64,000 nucleotides of DNA from Skeletonema tropicum (taxonomy: Eukaryota > Bacillariophyta > Thalassiosirophyceae > Thalassiosirales > Thalassiosiraceae): NCBI GenBank assembly GCA_037178625.1, contig CM074131.1, positions 2,728,001 through 2,792,000 on the forward strand, written 5' to 3'. The position numbers were made by a program, and so were the translations under genes. Shown here piece by piece: positions 32,701-44,545 of this stretch (the stretch's first letter is position 1; each line of letters starts with the position of its first letter). The notes beneath the pieces were generated by a model that was not told the origin of the DNA, searched no databases, and worked only from the letters and a program-made list of their open reading frames with translations.

Positions 32701-33545
32701 GTTTAAATGCTTTGTAAATAGATTTGAGTCTCAAATGAACTAGTTGCTCAACGCGTTTCGATGGACGATGGCCACACCGAACGCACGGGTCCTTCGTTCC
32801 AGAGGCTAGGCAAACAAGGCAATAGGACATTTTACACGTGTCACACTCTACTGCAAATTTTGCATCACGAGCACAAAGAACGATCCCACAACTGATGGCA
32901 TGGTATTCATTGTTAGAGGAAGATAGGAATGTGAGCGTAGAATTCTTCAAAACTCATTCACCCAAAGACAGAGCAAAATTAACGACTTACCGACCACAAG
33001 CAGTTGCACAATCTTCACATAACCCGCATCCACAAAATTTACAACTCATCAATGTTGAGCAGTTGTTACATACAACTTCACTACAGTCTTCACATTGATC
33101 CATTTCGTCACATCCCCGACAGTAAAATGCATCGCATCGATCACAAACCCTAATTTCGTGGTTAGCTTGAAATTCGTGGCACCAATGGCATCCTTTGGGT
33201 TGAGTGTAGAAAATGGTGGCGAATACGATACGTTGACACAAAATAATATTTTGACACCATTAGTTTGGGTTTTTGCAAAATATGAAAAAAAAATAAAACC
33301 AGTTGCAGCATATAACGATGCACACATTATTGAACACAAGATACGAAAATTGTCAGAAAAGGCATATGATAATAAACACACGCACCATCGCAAATAAAAG
33401 AGCGACAGTCGTCGCAAGACACCTGCACACGTGTGGCAGCAGCAGAGTCGGGGTCGTCTTCGGACGATCGGGGTGGCGGCGGCGCGTTGCAGTGGAGGCA
33501 ATTTCCGACGACGGTATCGTCGTCGTCGTCTTCGTGATCATCCAT
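29759..33545 (-). CDS. KH-domain RNA-binding protein with Cys-rich N-terminus (1164 aa)
   Basis: Three exons read by hand: 33386-33545, 32991-33192 and 29759-32891. Junction phases (1, then 2) match exactly. The spliced N-terminus is a run of CxxC pairs (CLHC, CDDC, CHWC, CDRC, CRGC, CEDC, CNNC, CKFC, CEDC, CDTC, CLVC) suited to binding several zinc ions. A Lys/Ala-rich, probably helical middle follows. The first KH domain, near residues 620-690, has the GKGG loop (VGWVIGKGGQRIRDMM). A second KH-like fold near 805-870 lacks GxxG (LIAAGIINLIQAESGA), so it probably does not contact RNA by itself. The rest is Gln/Ser/Pro-rich and probably disordered. The start is ATG 33543-33545. It is divergent from nicastrin. 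Confidence 0.8.
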
Positions 33546-33932
33546 AATAATATAGTTTTTTGTTATTGCTGCTGAGTGATTTGAACGGCCTGTATATGTT
33601 TTGTGGTGTCGTTGCTTTTGCTTATTGCTGTTGCTGTTGCCACCAATCAACACCAATCCCCTTCCGTGTCGTTTGATGTGAGTGGGAAGTGTGGAGTGTA
33701 GAGTGTGAGTGTGGAGGGCGGCGGAGAGGCGAGAGAGGAGAAGGAAGAAATTGGGCCAGACGATTTTGAGGGGAAATTTTGAAATTTTGTGCACAAATGA
33801 CGCGATGAAAGATCCTTCTCGTCGTTCACTCTCACTCATAATCATAATCCTATCGTTGACGACTGGTTGCATAAAATAGAGCAGTTGAGAGCGTTGCTAT
33901 TACTGCCATCCGTTAGAAGAAGTAGTATCAAA
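33546..33932. promoter_or_regulatory. bidirectional promoter of KH gene and nicastrin
   Basis: 387 bp between the two start codons, AT-rich near each gene, with GAGAGG and GTGTGGAGTG runs around 33690-33740. No defined element recognised. Confidence 0.35.
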
Positions 33933-36486
33933 ATGTCAGCTGCTACGACACTGGACGAGCCATTTAACAATTTAGAAAAGTTGCCGCACTCGCCATGTGT
34001 CACACTTTATCATAGAAATGGGAGGGTTGGCTGCGGTACGCTAGAAAGAGAAGTTATGACCGGGCGCTTGCTGCACTGGTCAGCTGTCGTTATCAATGAT
34101 GATGATGATAATGATGATGATGGTGGTGCCAACGAGAGTAACGCGCAATCTTCACTGCCTCCCTATGTCGCTGTTTTGGACGAGGCCGATTACACCGCTC
34201 AAACAATCGAAATGCTGCAGACTTTCTCGTCTAATTTTGTTGCTGGGGACGACTATGGGCCTGTTTCAGATGGAGGAGGGCCTTTGCGGGGAGTGTTGGT
34301 ACTTTCCACAGATCCAAGCAGCATGGATGGAGTCACTTTCCCATCACCTGAGCCCTTGGCACCCCAGGGAGAGGGGACACCAATGGAAAATCTATCGGTA
34401 GGCTCTTCTTACGAATGGAATGTCAACAATAATGGAGACGGGCTCACCTTCGTAGACATGGCTGGAATTCCTACAGTTTACGTACAGGATTCGCAAACAG
34501 CTGCCTATCTCAGAAATGTGGCTTCAGAGCAAGCTAATTCTATTTCGTCCGACCTCAACTCGGCGGTTTATCCATCGGTGTTGTCAGAATTTAACTACTA
34601 CATGGGCCCCTCGGAGACGGCAGATGGAACTCAAGTTACCTCACAACAGTGCCTCGAATGGAAAGATCTTGATGGGAACTGGTCACCTAAATGCCTACCT
34701 CTGGGAGGAAACTCTATTTGGGCAGCTGCGGGTAGTCCAGTGACCCTTGGATACAATGGCAATGTTGATGAGAACAATGATGATCAGAATGCCGATGAAG
34801 ATGGCAACAACAGCCAAGATCGTCCGACTGTTATTTTGTCTGCATCCATTGATTCAACGTCCATGTTCCACGAACTATCTCCAGGAGCCAATACTGCAGC
34901 ATCAAATATTCTGTCTCTTCTTCTTGCGGCTGAACTACTTGGATCTTCTGTTACAGATGAGGTGCTTAGATCAACTCTACTCGAGAATCACATTTGCTTT
35001 CTTCCAGGGTGAAAGTTACGGCTTCATTGGATCGCGTTTGTTTGTAAAAGATGTTATTGGTGGGTTTGAATGCAGTGCCGGTAACGAAGGTACTCCATCT
35101 GTAATGAAACGAAGAGATGAGACGAGTACTGCCAGAGCGTGCTTGAATCCTCTTCGAACAGATTTGACGTTCCAGAATTTGGGAGATATCCGTGGTATGA
35201 TTGCGGTTGATCAAGTAGGAAATCTAGGCGGTGAAAAGTACTTATACGTCCAAGGAGGTAATAATGCGGAGAACGGATTTGATGCATTCTTATCAGAAGT
35301 GATGATTGAATTGTCGGCAGATGGAGAGTACACCGCGCAGGCATCGTCGGCTTCCAATAATAACGACGACGGAACTGCTTCTCTTCCACCCAGCCCAGTG
35401 TCTTCTCTTGCGATGCTTTCCGCCTCTGGAGCAGGTGGTGTCGTGCTCACTGGATATGATGATGCTTTTGTGGAAAACTCCTTGTATCATTCTCACCTAG
35501 ACTCGGTGTCGAAGAGTCAGTCGATTGACAAAGATGCCATAGCTGCATCAGCGACCTTGTTGGCTAGATCAGCAGTGGCAGCAGCATATCAAAGCGCGGA
35601 CAATGACGTAGATGCAGCTACTGCAGCTGCTTATGCCTTGGACCTATTGCCGAATGCTATATCATCTTCATCAGACATTTTCGAGACCCTCTACAACTGT
35701 CTCTTTTACGATGGTAATTGTGAAACATTTGTTAACTACGCATCAGTAGAAAGTGCTAATGACGCCATCCGCACGGGCACTAATTTGGGAATCGGGCAGC
35801 CTTTAGGGAAGCCCCCCAATTACTATGTGAGTGTCTACAACCACGAGAATGGGCAGGGTTTCGTTGCGGCGAGTGGATTCAAATACGGAGCGATGGACTC
35901 AAGCGCAGAAGACAAGGATGACTACGTAGAAGATTATGGCGGCAATAAGGATGATACATTTTTGTTGCGACCGTCGTTGTTGGAAATGTCAATAAATGGA
36001 CTGTTGAATGATTTCCTTGGGAGAGGCTCATTTGCGGATAGTAATGACGGAACTGTTCCTGAGTTAGTTGACTGTTCGAGCTCCAATGATTGCTCATCAG
36101 TATCTTACTGCGGCTCTTCAGATTCGAATGAGCTAGCAGCCATCATCTACTTGCGCCGGGGGGAAATGCATTTGCGGCTCTAGAGCACACTACCATCCCG
36201 CCATTCGACGAAGCTTTCTCGCCTGCAGCAAATAAAGCTCCTGGTTGGTTCATAATCGACGAGAACTGACCAAGGTGTGAGTGCAATGATTACCGAACCG
36301 TTATGGTCATCTTTCGTCGGTGTAAGAGCCTACAATGACGCTGGTAATGGAGTTGGAATAAATGCATCAATATCTGGAGCTATATTTACTTCGATTTGTC
36401 TCGCTGTCGTATACCGCTTGAAGAAAGAGCCTCGTCAAAGAAAAAGTGTATTGAGAGAGATGACGCCGCACACCAATTCAAATTGA
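33933..36486 (+). CDS. NCSTN: nicastrin, gamma-secretase subunit, three frame breaks
   Basis: Substrate-receptor subunit of gamma-secretase, a membrane protein with a large luminal domain. PCVTLYHRNGRVGCGTLERE matches the nicastrin N-terminus. VILSASIDSTSMFHELSPGANTAASN matches the aminopeptidase-like core, and FAFFQGESYGFIGSRLF carries the conserved FFQGE..IGS. The C-terminal helix is GAIFTSICLAVVYRL. The frame steps +1 between 34990 and 35012. It then needs one -1 step or two +1 steps near 36150, at a G6 run, and +1 at the TGA 36267-36269. Family similarity continues across all three. The first ATG in frame (33933) lacks a clear signal peptide; a hydrophobic stretch (LRALLLLP) lies just before it. 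Active gene with consensus errors, pseudogene and shifted decoding all remain open. Confidence 0.8.
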
Positions 36487-36985
36487 TCTGCAGTACTTCT
36501 TAATGAGAAAGAAACACCTGTCTACAGAGGATGTCTGCCCAAAGCCAAGATTGACTTTACTGCAGAGTAAGTCGATATGTCTTGTAACCTCTCAAAACGA
36601 ATATATTTCGCGCGGGGGTGGTCAAGCCAAAATTATTTTTTTCGCATGCCCCTAGAGCAAGATTAAAAATTTAAGTCGAAAGCAAGTTTTCAATCTTGCT
36701 CAAAGCAAATCATCATCGAGAGATTCATTTCCTGTCTGATTCTTCCCTTGAAGCAACCGTTGTAACGAAGCAACTTGCAGCCTCGAATTCTATCATTATT
36801 GCTGCCGAACCATTTCAGAACACTGCTTCGAGTCATTACTCTCACTCTCCTCTCTATCTAGCTTGGTATCGACAAGTGAAAGTCGATCCTTTCAAAAACA
36901 CCCATCTTATAAATTATTTCATTTCAAAAGTTCAAAGATTTGAACTCGCCCCACAAACACGCACACCTCCCAAGAATCATTCACC
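36487..36985. other. intergenic
   Basis: About 500 bp, AT-rich, between nicastrin and the CXC gene, both on the plus strand. Presumably 3' UTR and promoter; nothing specific seen. Confidence 0.4.
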
Positions 36986-38304
36986 ATGCCAACGAAACAG
37001 AAAGTGTTGCTATCCGACTTTATCAACAACCAAAACGGTGTCGACAATTTTGGAAATGATGACGAATTGGCCTCCAGGACATTGATGCATCTATCTTCTT
37101 CTCTATCATCAAGCCCACGTCCAGTGGCAACGATCAAAAAAGGTGGAAATAGCTTCAGTGGAGTCCGCACTCGTTCGCCATCTCTACGGCGTGCTACGAA
37201 GAAAGCGAGGACGAGCATGAGTTCAGATTCATCTGAAAGCAGCGAGTCGGCCGAAACTAATGAGATCATTGGATGTAAATGTGTCAAGTCGTCGTGTCCT
37301 GAAGCTCTATTGCACTTGTTTCCAGCGGGGATCTTACTGCCTTGACACTTGCGGGTGCGCTAATTGTTTGAATTCGTCCGACAACGATGGGCCGACAGGG
37401 ATCCGATCACAAACTATTCAAGAGATACTTCAAAGGAGGCCTGATGCTTTCGAACAAGCAGGGTACCGCAAGTTCAGCAGCAGGGAACTGAGATGCAGCT
37501 TTCTTTGAATCCAACTCTTAATGCGACGAACTCTAGCCCTACGATTGCGTTGGACCAAATCCTTGGCAGTGATGCATCTTGCTCATCATCTTCGTCTTAC
37601 AAAGAAGAAGAGAAGAAAGCACCAGCGCGACAATATAGAGGCGCAGTGAAAACGAAAGGAGGTGGCAATGGATGTAAGTGCGCAAAGACTCGCTGCCTGA
37701 AACTCTACTGCCCTTGCTTCGAGAAGGGTATTGTCTGTCACGAGGGATGTATTTGCAGCAATTGTCAGAACACAACAGAAGAAAGTGGACCGGACGGCAT
37801 TCGCACGAAAACGATTGAAGAGATATTGAGTAGGAGACCCTTGGCATTCGACAAGAGGGAGGGAGACCGCAATGACATTGGATGTATTTGCAAGAAGACT
37901 AAATGTCTGAAAAAATATTGTATTTGTTTCAGCGCAGGAATCCTTTGCGATAAAAACAACTGTAAATGCACAGACTGTCGCAACAGTGGCGATAATTCAG
38001 ACAACGAGGAGGAGGACACTGCTACTGCTATCAGACAGCAACATCGATCCAACTCAAGGTATCGAAGAAACCCAGGATGAGACGATAGAGCCATTTGCGG
38101 ATTTGATCGAATTGAAATGTGTCGTCCCAGAGCCCCCCTTGATGATTGAAGATCCTCCCTTGCTTGATATGGTTACGCTTATTGAGGAGGTATGACTTGA
38201 CCGAGGAAGAGGAATGCAGAGTGCGGAAAGAACGAGGTAGGCTCTGTCTGCTTGATGCAAACAGTCGCGTACAAAGCATCGCTCCCGCTCCTGTGGAGGA
38301 TTGA
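36986..38304 (+). CDS. CXC/tesmin (CRC-domain) protein, several frame breaks
   Basis: A DNA-binding protein of the tesmin/TSO1/LIN54 family, which binds CHR-type promoter elements through Cys-rich CXC modules. Three modules can be read: GCKCVKSSC..LKLYCTCF, GCKCAKTRCLKLYCPCFEKG and GCICKKTKCLKKYCICFSAG. Each is followed by a C.C..C tail, and the first two by RT/QTIxEIL.RRP linkers; LIN54-type proteins usually have two. The reading frame breaks at about 37298 (an extra C right after a conserved Cys codon), around 37463-37491, at about 38030 and at about 38193. With these steps the frame runs to TGA 38302-38304. The N-terminus is Ser-rich and basic. Confidence 0.75.
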
Positions 38305-38638
38305 AGGTGCACGCGGTCTGTTGATACATCGAAACATGAGGATACAGAATGTAAGCTAATAGTTGGCGTAGATTTCCCTAAACCGAAAGTAAACACCGAC
38401 ACGTTACTTTCTTTTCCTATAATCCTTTTCACGTATTAGCAGAGCCAGCCTCAATCCTACACAATCATGCACGTGCCAAACCCATGCCGCCCGAGCCACG
38501 TGATCCGCCCAACAAGAGTAAGCAAGTCCAATGGAAGGCAGGACCAGATGCGGTCAAAGAGTAAGCTACGCAACGAGCAAAGTCGCTGTGTTCTTGTAAT
38601 GATACTCTACTTTAACTTTAGATAGCTTTTGTACAAAT
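38305..38638. other. convergent 3' region
   Basis: 334 bp between the CXC gene and the stop of the sigma factor gene. No feature seen. Confidence 0.35.
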
Positions 38639-40518
38639 TTAGGCAAGTTCAGCCTCGAACCCTTCCCATTCTTTCATCAAGTGACGCAATTGCTTTTGAC
38701 TGTTGATGATAATTCGTCGAACTTTGTCAGGCTTCAGGCCTACAAGATTGCTGACCTCAGCTATCGTTAACGGCCCCGACATACCTTTGGGCAATGCTCT
38801 TTCATCCATTAGCCCATACCGAAGCAACAGCAGGTCGACCTCATGCGGAGATAGGTATCGTCGCAGAGTGCTGATCAAGTGTTCCTTCATGAGCAATCTT
38901 TGAGTCTTCTCAGTATTCCGTTTCAGTCAACTTTGTATTGAAGTAATGTCATACATGGTGTCTTTCCTAGATTGAATATTGTTCGGCTTGTTACCATTCT
39001 GTACCTCAGGCATCCAGCTGAAAAAGTCGCTTGTTGCATTGCCTTCCTGCATTTATCCAATTGCACAACTGATATATCGCAAGCAGCGGCGAGTTCTTCT
39101 TTGGTGGGTTCCCTACCTAGTTCTTTTCTCAATTTAGCATCATTTTTCGTCACGCGTTTGTACGTTTCATGAATACGTTGCGGGACAGTAACTATTCGGC
39201 TCTGTGTGGTCTGGGATCGTTTCACAGCGGATCTTATCCAATACATGGCGTAGGTGGAAAATCGGAATCCTCTCTCGGGCTCGTACTTTTCAGCAGCACG
39301 GATCAGTGCCTACGATGAGATAAGAAAAAAGTTGAACCAGATTAATTAGACGTCGAAGCAAACAAGACAAACACTGCAACTTTGATCAAAGAGGACTTAC
39401 CATCGTGCCATCCTGCATTAAATCACCAGCGTTGTATTCACTTCCCAACCCATTTCGTATATAGAGGTTGACAACCCTCTGCACCATTCTCAGATTGCTC
39501 GCCACGAGTTGATTTTTCGCTTCCATCCCGTCCTGAATCGCCTCGCGCAAGGCCTCCATGTTGATCTTTCCAGCAGCGGCACACCATTCCTCATCGGTGG
39601 GTTCACGACCATACTTCCCCTGTAAATCTTCATACATTTGTTTTAACCGTATCGCCTCCTGTGTCTTGGTTCCCAGTTCCTTTTCTTCCTTGGGCGTGAC
39701 ACGTGATATGGCATGGATTTCATGTGCGTAATCGCAAAGTGAATCAGGGACAGAGGCTGCTTTTCTGTACATTGCCTCCGAATTGGTTTGCCGCCGTTTG
39801 AGTTTCGCAGCTTTGGAACGGACCATCCGTGACACCTTTCGTTTGGTGGGTATCCGCCTTAAGGCTTCGTTGCCTATGTACGAGTCTAGGGATTCGTCTT
39901 TGATAAAGCCTGGCATAGTGCTTGATCTATTGACTTTGGATGCAGATTCGATTACGGCAGTTACTTCAGATGAGGGAGCCTCACTGCGTGGTTGATCTGC
40001 AGTGCTGATACCCTCAAAGAGAATTTCAGAGTCAATATCAGGCACACTATGATGTGCTGCTGAAGTTTGAAGCTTTTCCTTCGCTGTTACTGATGACGTG
40101 ACTACATATTCTCCAAGAAGAAAAGCATCGTAGTCTGGCACATCTATTTCAATGGTTCTAACCTCTGAGGGTGTCGACCTCTTGGCCGTCACAAGCCTTT
40201 TTCCGGATGAAGTCCTTGGCCTTACGTACCTTGCTTTAGCTGCCTAGGCGAGGACGACGATGGAGCCTCCAAGAAAGAAACCATATTCAGCACAGACAAC
40301 AGCGACCGCTTCTCATGTGAAGACTGCAGTGGTTGAACCTGTGGTGGTGTATGCTGCTGCATATTACTGGTGGTAAAAGCTGAGGACGTTGCAGCCGAAG
40401 ACGTGAGAGCTACCACCGACGCCAATGCGAGGCTTCTACGCCTCCTTCGGGATGTCTGGCATGGGCTAAACATTTGTTGTGTATTGAAAATTATTTCTTC
40501 CGTCGTCATCTTCACCAT
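38639..40518 (-). CDS. plastid RNA polymerase sigma-70 factor, multiple frame breaks
   Basis: Nuclear-encoded sigma factor for the bacterial-type plastid RNA polymerase. The N-terminus has a hydrophobic leader ending in SAATSSAF|TTSN, a diatom plastid-import type site. Region 2 reads NLRMVQRVVNLYIRNGLGSEYNAGDLMQDGTM, then after an intron (39310-39400, GTAAGT..TAG, phase 0) ALIRAAEKYEPERGFRFSTYAMYWIRSAVKR. Region 3 has REPTKEELAAACDI, and region 4 has the helix-turn-helix LTIAEVSNLVGLKPDKVRR. Between 38910 and 39026 the frame must step +1 five times to keep the family sequence (LDA, EVQN, NIQSRKDTMYDI, EKTQRLLMKEHL). A further break is needed near 40235 to join the leader to the body. It is either a damaged sequence or an odd gene; diatoms carry several sigma paralogues. 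Confidence 0.78.
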
Positions 40519-41186
40519 AGAGATAATGTCGAACTTCGTGAACGATGCAATGCTATATTATTACCAACTTCGACGTCCGCATCAACAAGGCCGATCGCAA
40601 CAGATTCTTTTTTTGTTCTCATTGGGTGCCCAGGTGTTGTTAGTGCGTCAATTCTTCTTTCCACCACGCCGTCGGTCGCCGCCGCTCTCCACTACGCACA
40701 TTGTTCCTTTGATCACGGAGGAACACGTCATTTTGGCTTGGCGGTGGATGGCGCGGCGTGCGGGTGGCGGTGGCGGGAACAAAGTCCCTTTTACTACGGA
40801 GTTTCATTAAGCGTGTTTGTCGATGTAGGTAGGTACTCCTATGTTGTAGATATCTATCTGGTTGTAGTAGTAAGTAGGAAGATGATTGGAGCTTATTGTG
40901 TTGAGCATCTTCACTGGCGCATTTGTCTGGGCAGGGCTAATGTAACTCTATCGTAACCAACTACAGTGGGCAACTAAAAACTGCTTATTGATAATGTCAA
41001 TGTTTGATATGATTTAGTGCTTGATTGTGACGCAGCCAGCCAGCCCGAATTGGACCTTCGTCAGGTCATCCAAGAGGTCGTATCGTCGCTTCTACCTGCG
41101 CATTATCGTAACCGTAACGATGATTGAATGTGGTGCTTTTAAAGAGATATCAGTTTATAACGGAAAAGGATTTTCTACTATTCGTA
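40519..41186. other. intergenic
   Basis: 668 bp between the sigma factor start and the stop of the acyltransferase gene, both minus. It should hold the sigma promoter. Overlapping shadow frames only. Confidence 0.4.
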
Positions 41187-43358
41187 TTACACACAACCTA
41201 TCACTTCCAGCAAGATTTTGTGAAATTTCTTTTCATTGAGGATAGCCCTATGTTCAGCACCTTCGATTTCGTAAACTTTGACATTGCATTTCTTAACACC
41301 CTCACCTTGCCAAGTACGGCAATGCTGCAAGCTCCAATATGCTACGGTGCCATCTCCTGACTTCTTTGCGTTACTTTTGGTCTCTGTGATGATACCGCTT
41401 TTGATAGCGTAGCCATCATCAAGTCCCTTTAGTTTTGCATCCTTGTCCAGCACCGTCAATCGTCTCACACAGAGATCTTTTCTAGTGGATGTCAACCTTA
41501 CACTTTGCTTGCGCTGATAGACCGCACTGACTTCTGTCGGTAAGTTGATTCCGTAAATTGCATCAACTTTCTTAATTGGAGGAGGATCCCGCGAGCTCAG
41601 ACCTCGAGGATCAACTGGATCCTCTGCATACGAGTCTCTCAGCAGTTTGGTAGCATTGTTAAGACCTTCAGTCACTAGCAAATCTCTTGCGGTTGCTGGA
41701 TAATACTGATGAATTGTCGTGCTCTTATAGCTAACTTGTTGAAAAGGCTTCCTTTCCAACAATGATGTCGGCGGCCTCCATTTAACCTTCAAGACGCACT
41801 CCTGCGGAGAAGGCACTTCGAAGAAAAAGCCCTGCCCTTCTCTATCTGTTGGGAGTATCTGAAATCTTATTTCACTGCCCACATCACCACTTTCCCCACC
41901 ATCACGAGAAGCATCTTCGGCGCTTGCAATCAACCCTTTTCCCCAGTTCACTTTTCTACTCTTGCCAATCGCCCGAAAAGATCCAATCGCACCAGCAGTG
42001 ACTTCTAATCCTCTATCAGCTCCTTTGCCCAAGAGCCTCAAGATTTTCAGCACAATAGCGCAGGGAAGGCAGAAGATCCATTTTATCATACAACAGGCAA
42101 ATCGGTATGGCCAAAAGATGTCGCAGTGGTAGATACCACGGCGTTCCTTGCGCGGTTTTCCTGTTCCTGGCTCTTCGAGATGCACAACTACGTTCGGATA
42201 TAATTTAAGACTTTCGTCGATAGTGGGTGGTAATGCAACACACCAAACTTCCTCTTCCAACATCAAAGTTGGGGCTCTACCTCTACTGAGAGGATAATAA
42301 TCTGTTCTTACGACAAAGTCTTTTGCTAGATGAATAGCCAGCCTGAGTTTCGACGGCATTACCGCTCTGCGGTGCACAAAAGATTTCATTGGAATCGCTT
42401 GAGAAGGAATTAGTCAAGGTCATTGAGGACTCGAGACGCATCACCGATGGAGGCACAGATGGAGAATTTTTTTGCACAGCCGATGTATTCTCAAGCGGAA
42501 ACAGCCAAGGCGAGCTTCCTAAAGATCTTGCAAGCATCAATGCTTCATCGTCATCTAGGAATGCATCCAAACCCATTTTGTCACCATCGATCACGGCTCT
42601 AATCGGTTTTGACGCTCCTATGTGCGGTGCACCAACTGGCACATATGAATGTATGTGCCTGTCGAGCCACTTTTGACCATCACCTTCACCTAGATGATGA
42701 CGTACAAAATTGAATAGATAATGGCCCGTTTTGCAGCCCATCGAATGACAAAGAATTACGACAGGAGTGTCGTTAGATTGTCGATATAAGTGAGTGATCG
42801 CTTCCATTGTGTTGGTAAAATACTTGTCTCGCTTTTGCAGCATGTCTGGCGAAAGACGCCAGTCATAAGGGGCGGCATCCAAGTTGATACCTTCTTTGTA
42901 ACCCTTAGATTTCAACAGGTCCAGTACGGGACCAAACACGTACGTAAAGCTTTCTAATTAATGCACCGTCAGATAGATAATCCACTCCAGCACAACCAGG
43001 AAATTGGTCTCAGTTCGATTCCGTCTTTCTCACTTTTCATATCATTTTGAAGACACATGTGGTGCACCCAGCGACTTTTACACTCCATTTCCTTCATGTA
43101 TTGTTGATGCATTGCATCCGAAGACTCGCTATGCTCTCCCCCTTCTGTTTTGTTCTCTTGGGATGCTCTAAATTTTTCATTTTCTCTCAGTGCTCCACCG
43201 ATATGCAAGCTCTGAAAGCCCATTTGAGTTATGTTCACATAGATTCTTTTGCCTTCCCAGGATTTGTGCGGGCTCTTTTTTACTTCCAATGCACTACTCA
43301 TAACGCCTGGAATAATCAGCACTGGAGTCAGGGGCTTGCTCTGTATCGCTGGAACCAT
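41187..43358 (-). CDS. LCAT/PDAT-type lipid acyltransferase or phospholipase, three frame breaks
   Basis: An alpha/beta-hydrolase of the lecithin:cholesterol acyltransferase family. PVLIIPGVMSSALEV opens the domain. APYDWRLSPDM, the nucleophile elbow CHSMGCKTG (G/AHSMG in most members), PHIGASKPIRAVIDGDKMG, the region before the catalytic Asp and GDGTVAYWSL follow, with AEHRAIL supplying the His. A membrane-like stretch (RFACCMIKWIFCLPCAIVLKILRLL) and a long insertion separate the halves. Frame steps of +1 are needed near 43000 (before the conserved P/SGCAG), near 42950 (before TYVFGPV) and near 42375. Start ATG 43356-43358; upstream in-frame codons begin with TTG. Substrate cannot be told from sequence. 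Confidence 0.78.
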
Positions 43359-44545
43359 GATCTTCAATTATTGTTGTTGTCTACGCGGTAATTTTTTTAC
43401 TGCTACTTATCTATCTGACAGCTGTCTATTCTACACACAGTATTATCTTAATGCAGATGCAACGTCAAGAGGATGCTATTCTATCTACATCTATCAACAC
43501 CCAACAGCATTATCTGGATCTCCTTCGATCTTCTGATGGGAACATACGATGGATGTTCCCATGACATAATGACATGGGTCTTTTATCTTCGCCTGTGGGC
43601 TGTGGGTATGTAGTGTGTAGTGTGGCGAGTCCACCGTAGTCGCCCGCGGGATAACCGCTCGCGTGGCGGGAAACTACGTGGAGGGCAACTATGTACCGTA
43701 ACAGGATCTGGTATTTCCAGATTCCGGACTTCATGTGTCCGGACTTTCGGTCGGGCAACCGGGCAACTACTATGGAGGGCCGGCAATGAAGAAGGCGGGT
43801 AACTACCTATGTATATATACATACTTACAATTTACAATACCTACTGTACGTTTGCTCTCAAATCCTACCTTTGACTTCAATAACGGGAGTTAGTGGACAA
43901 GTGAGGTATCAATGAGCTTCTACGGACAATATGAATAACATTGACGCTTTGAAATAGGGTCAACATCCTAGCAGTTACTGAGTTATGGCTAGTCGTAGGG
44001 AGCCCATTTTCACCATGGTTGTGTGTTTTAGATGCCGTAATCGGAGGTGAGTCAGGGCAAAAGACTTAGTTTTACCTTGAATAAGTAGGAATTAGTATTT
44101 GAGTGCCAGTTACTGTCACACAGACAAAATAAACTAATCTTTCTCGATTATGGTAAAATAGGCTTTGAAAACCACTTTTGAAGTAGCGGAGTGCAAAATC
44201 ATTAATTTTGGGCTTCGACAGTGCATTCTACTAGTTCCGACAGAGGTAATGTCGAAAAGAATTTTCGAAAAATTCCTTCTGGAAGCTACAAAAAGTGGTT
44301 TTCAAACTTTTATGTAGGATTTGAAAGCAAACGTACAGTACGAGGAGCGGCTTGCGGTATGATTTTAGATAGGACTCCTCTTCTGTTGGGAAAGCTTTCG
44401 CGCCACAATCCGCGCGCGTGCAATCTGCAATGACAAAATTCAAAAACGATCATCGCATCGGAAATGGATCGACAATCGATACAGATCGATATCAACACGA
44501 CCATCATTGCCTCTCGCTCATTCAACCAGCCCTTACCAATTTCCC
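43359..44545. other. divergent intergenic region
   Basis: 1.2 kb between the starts of the acyltransferase gene (minus) and CAP (plus). It contains a few short inverted repeats (for example ACATCCATCGTATG-like around 43540-43570) and an AT-rich tract near 43810. No coding frame supported. Confidence 0.4.
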
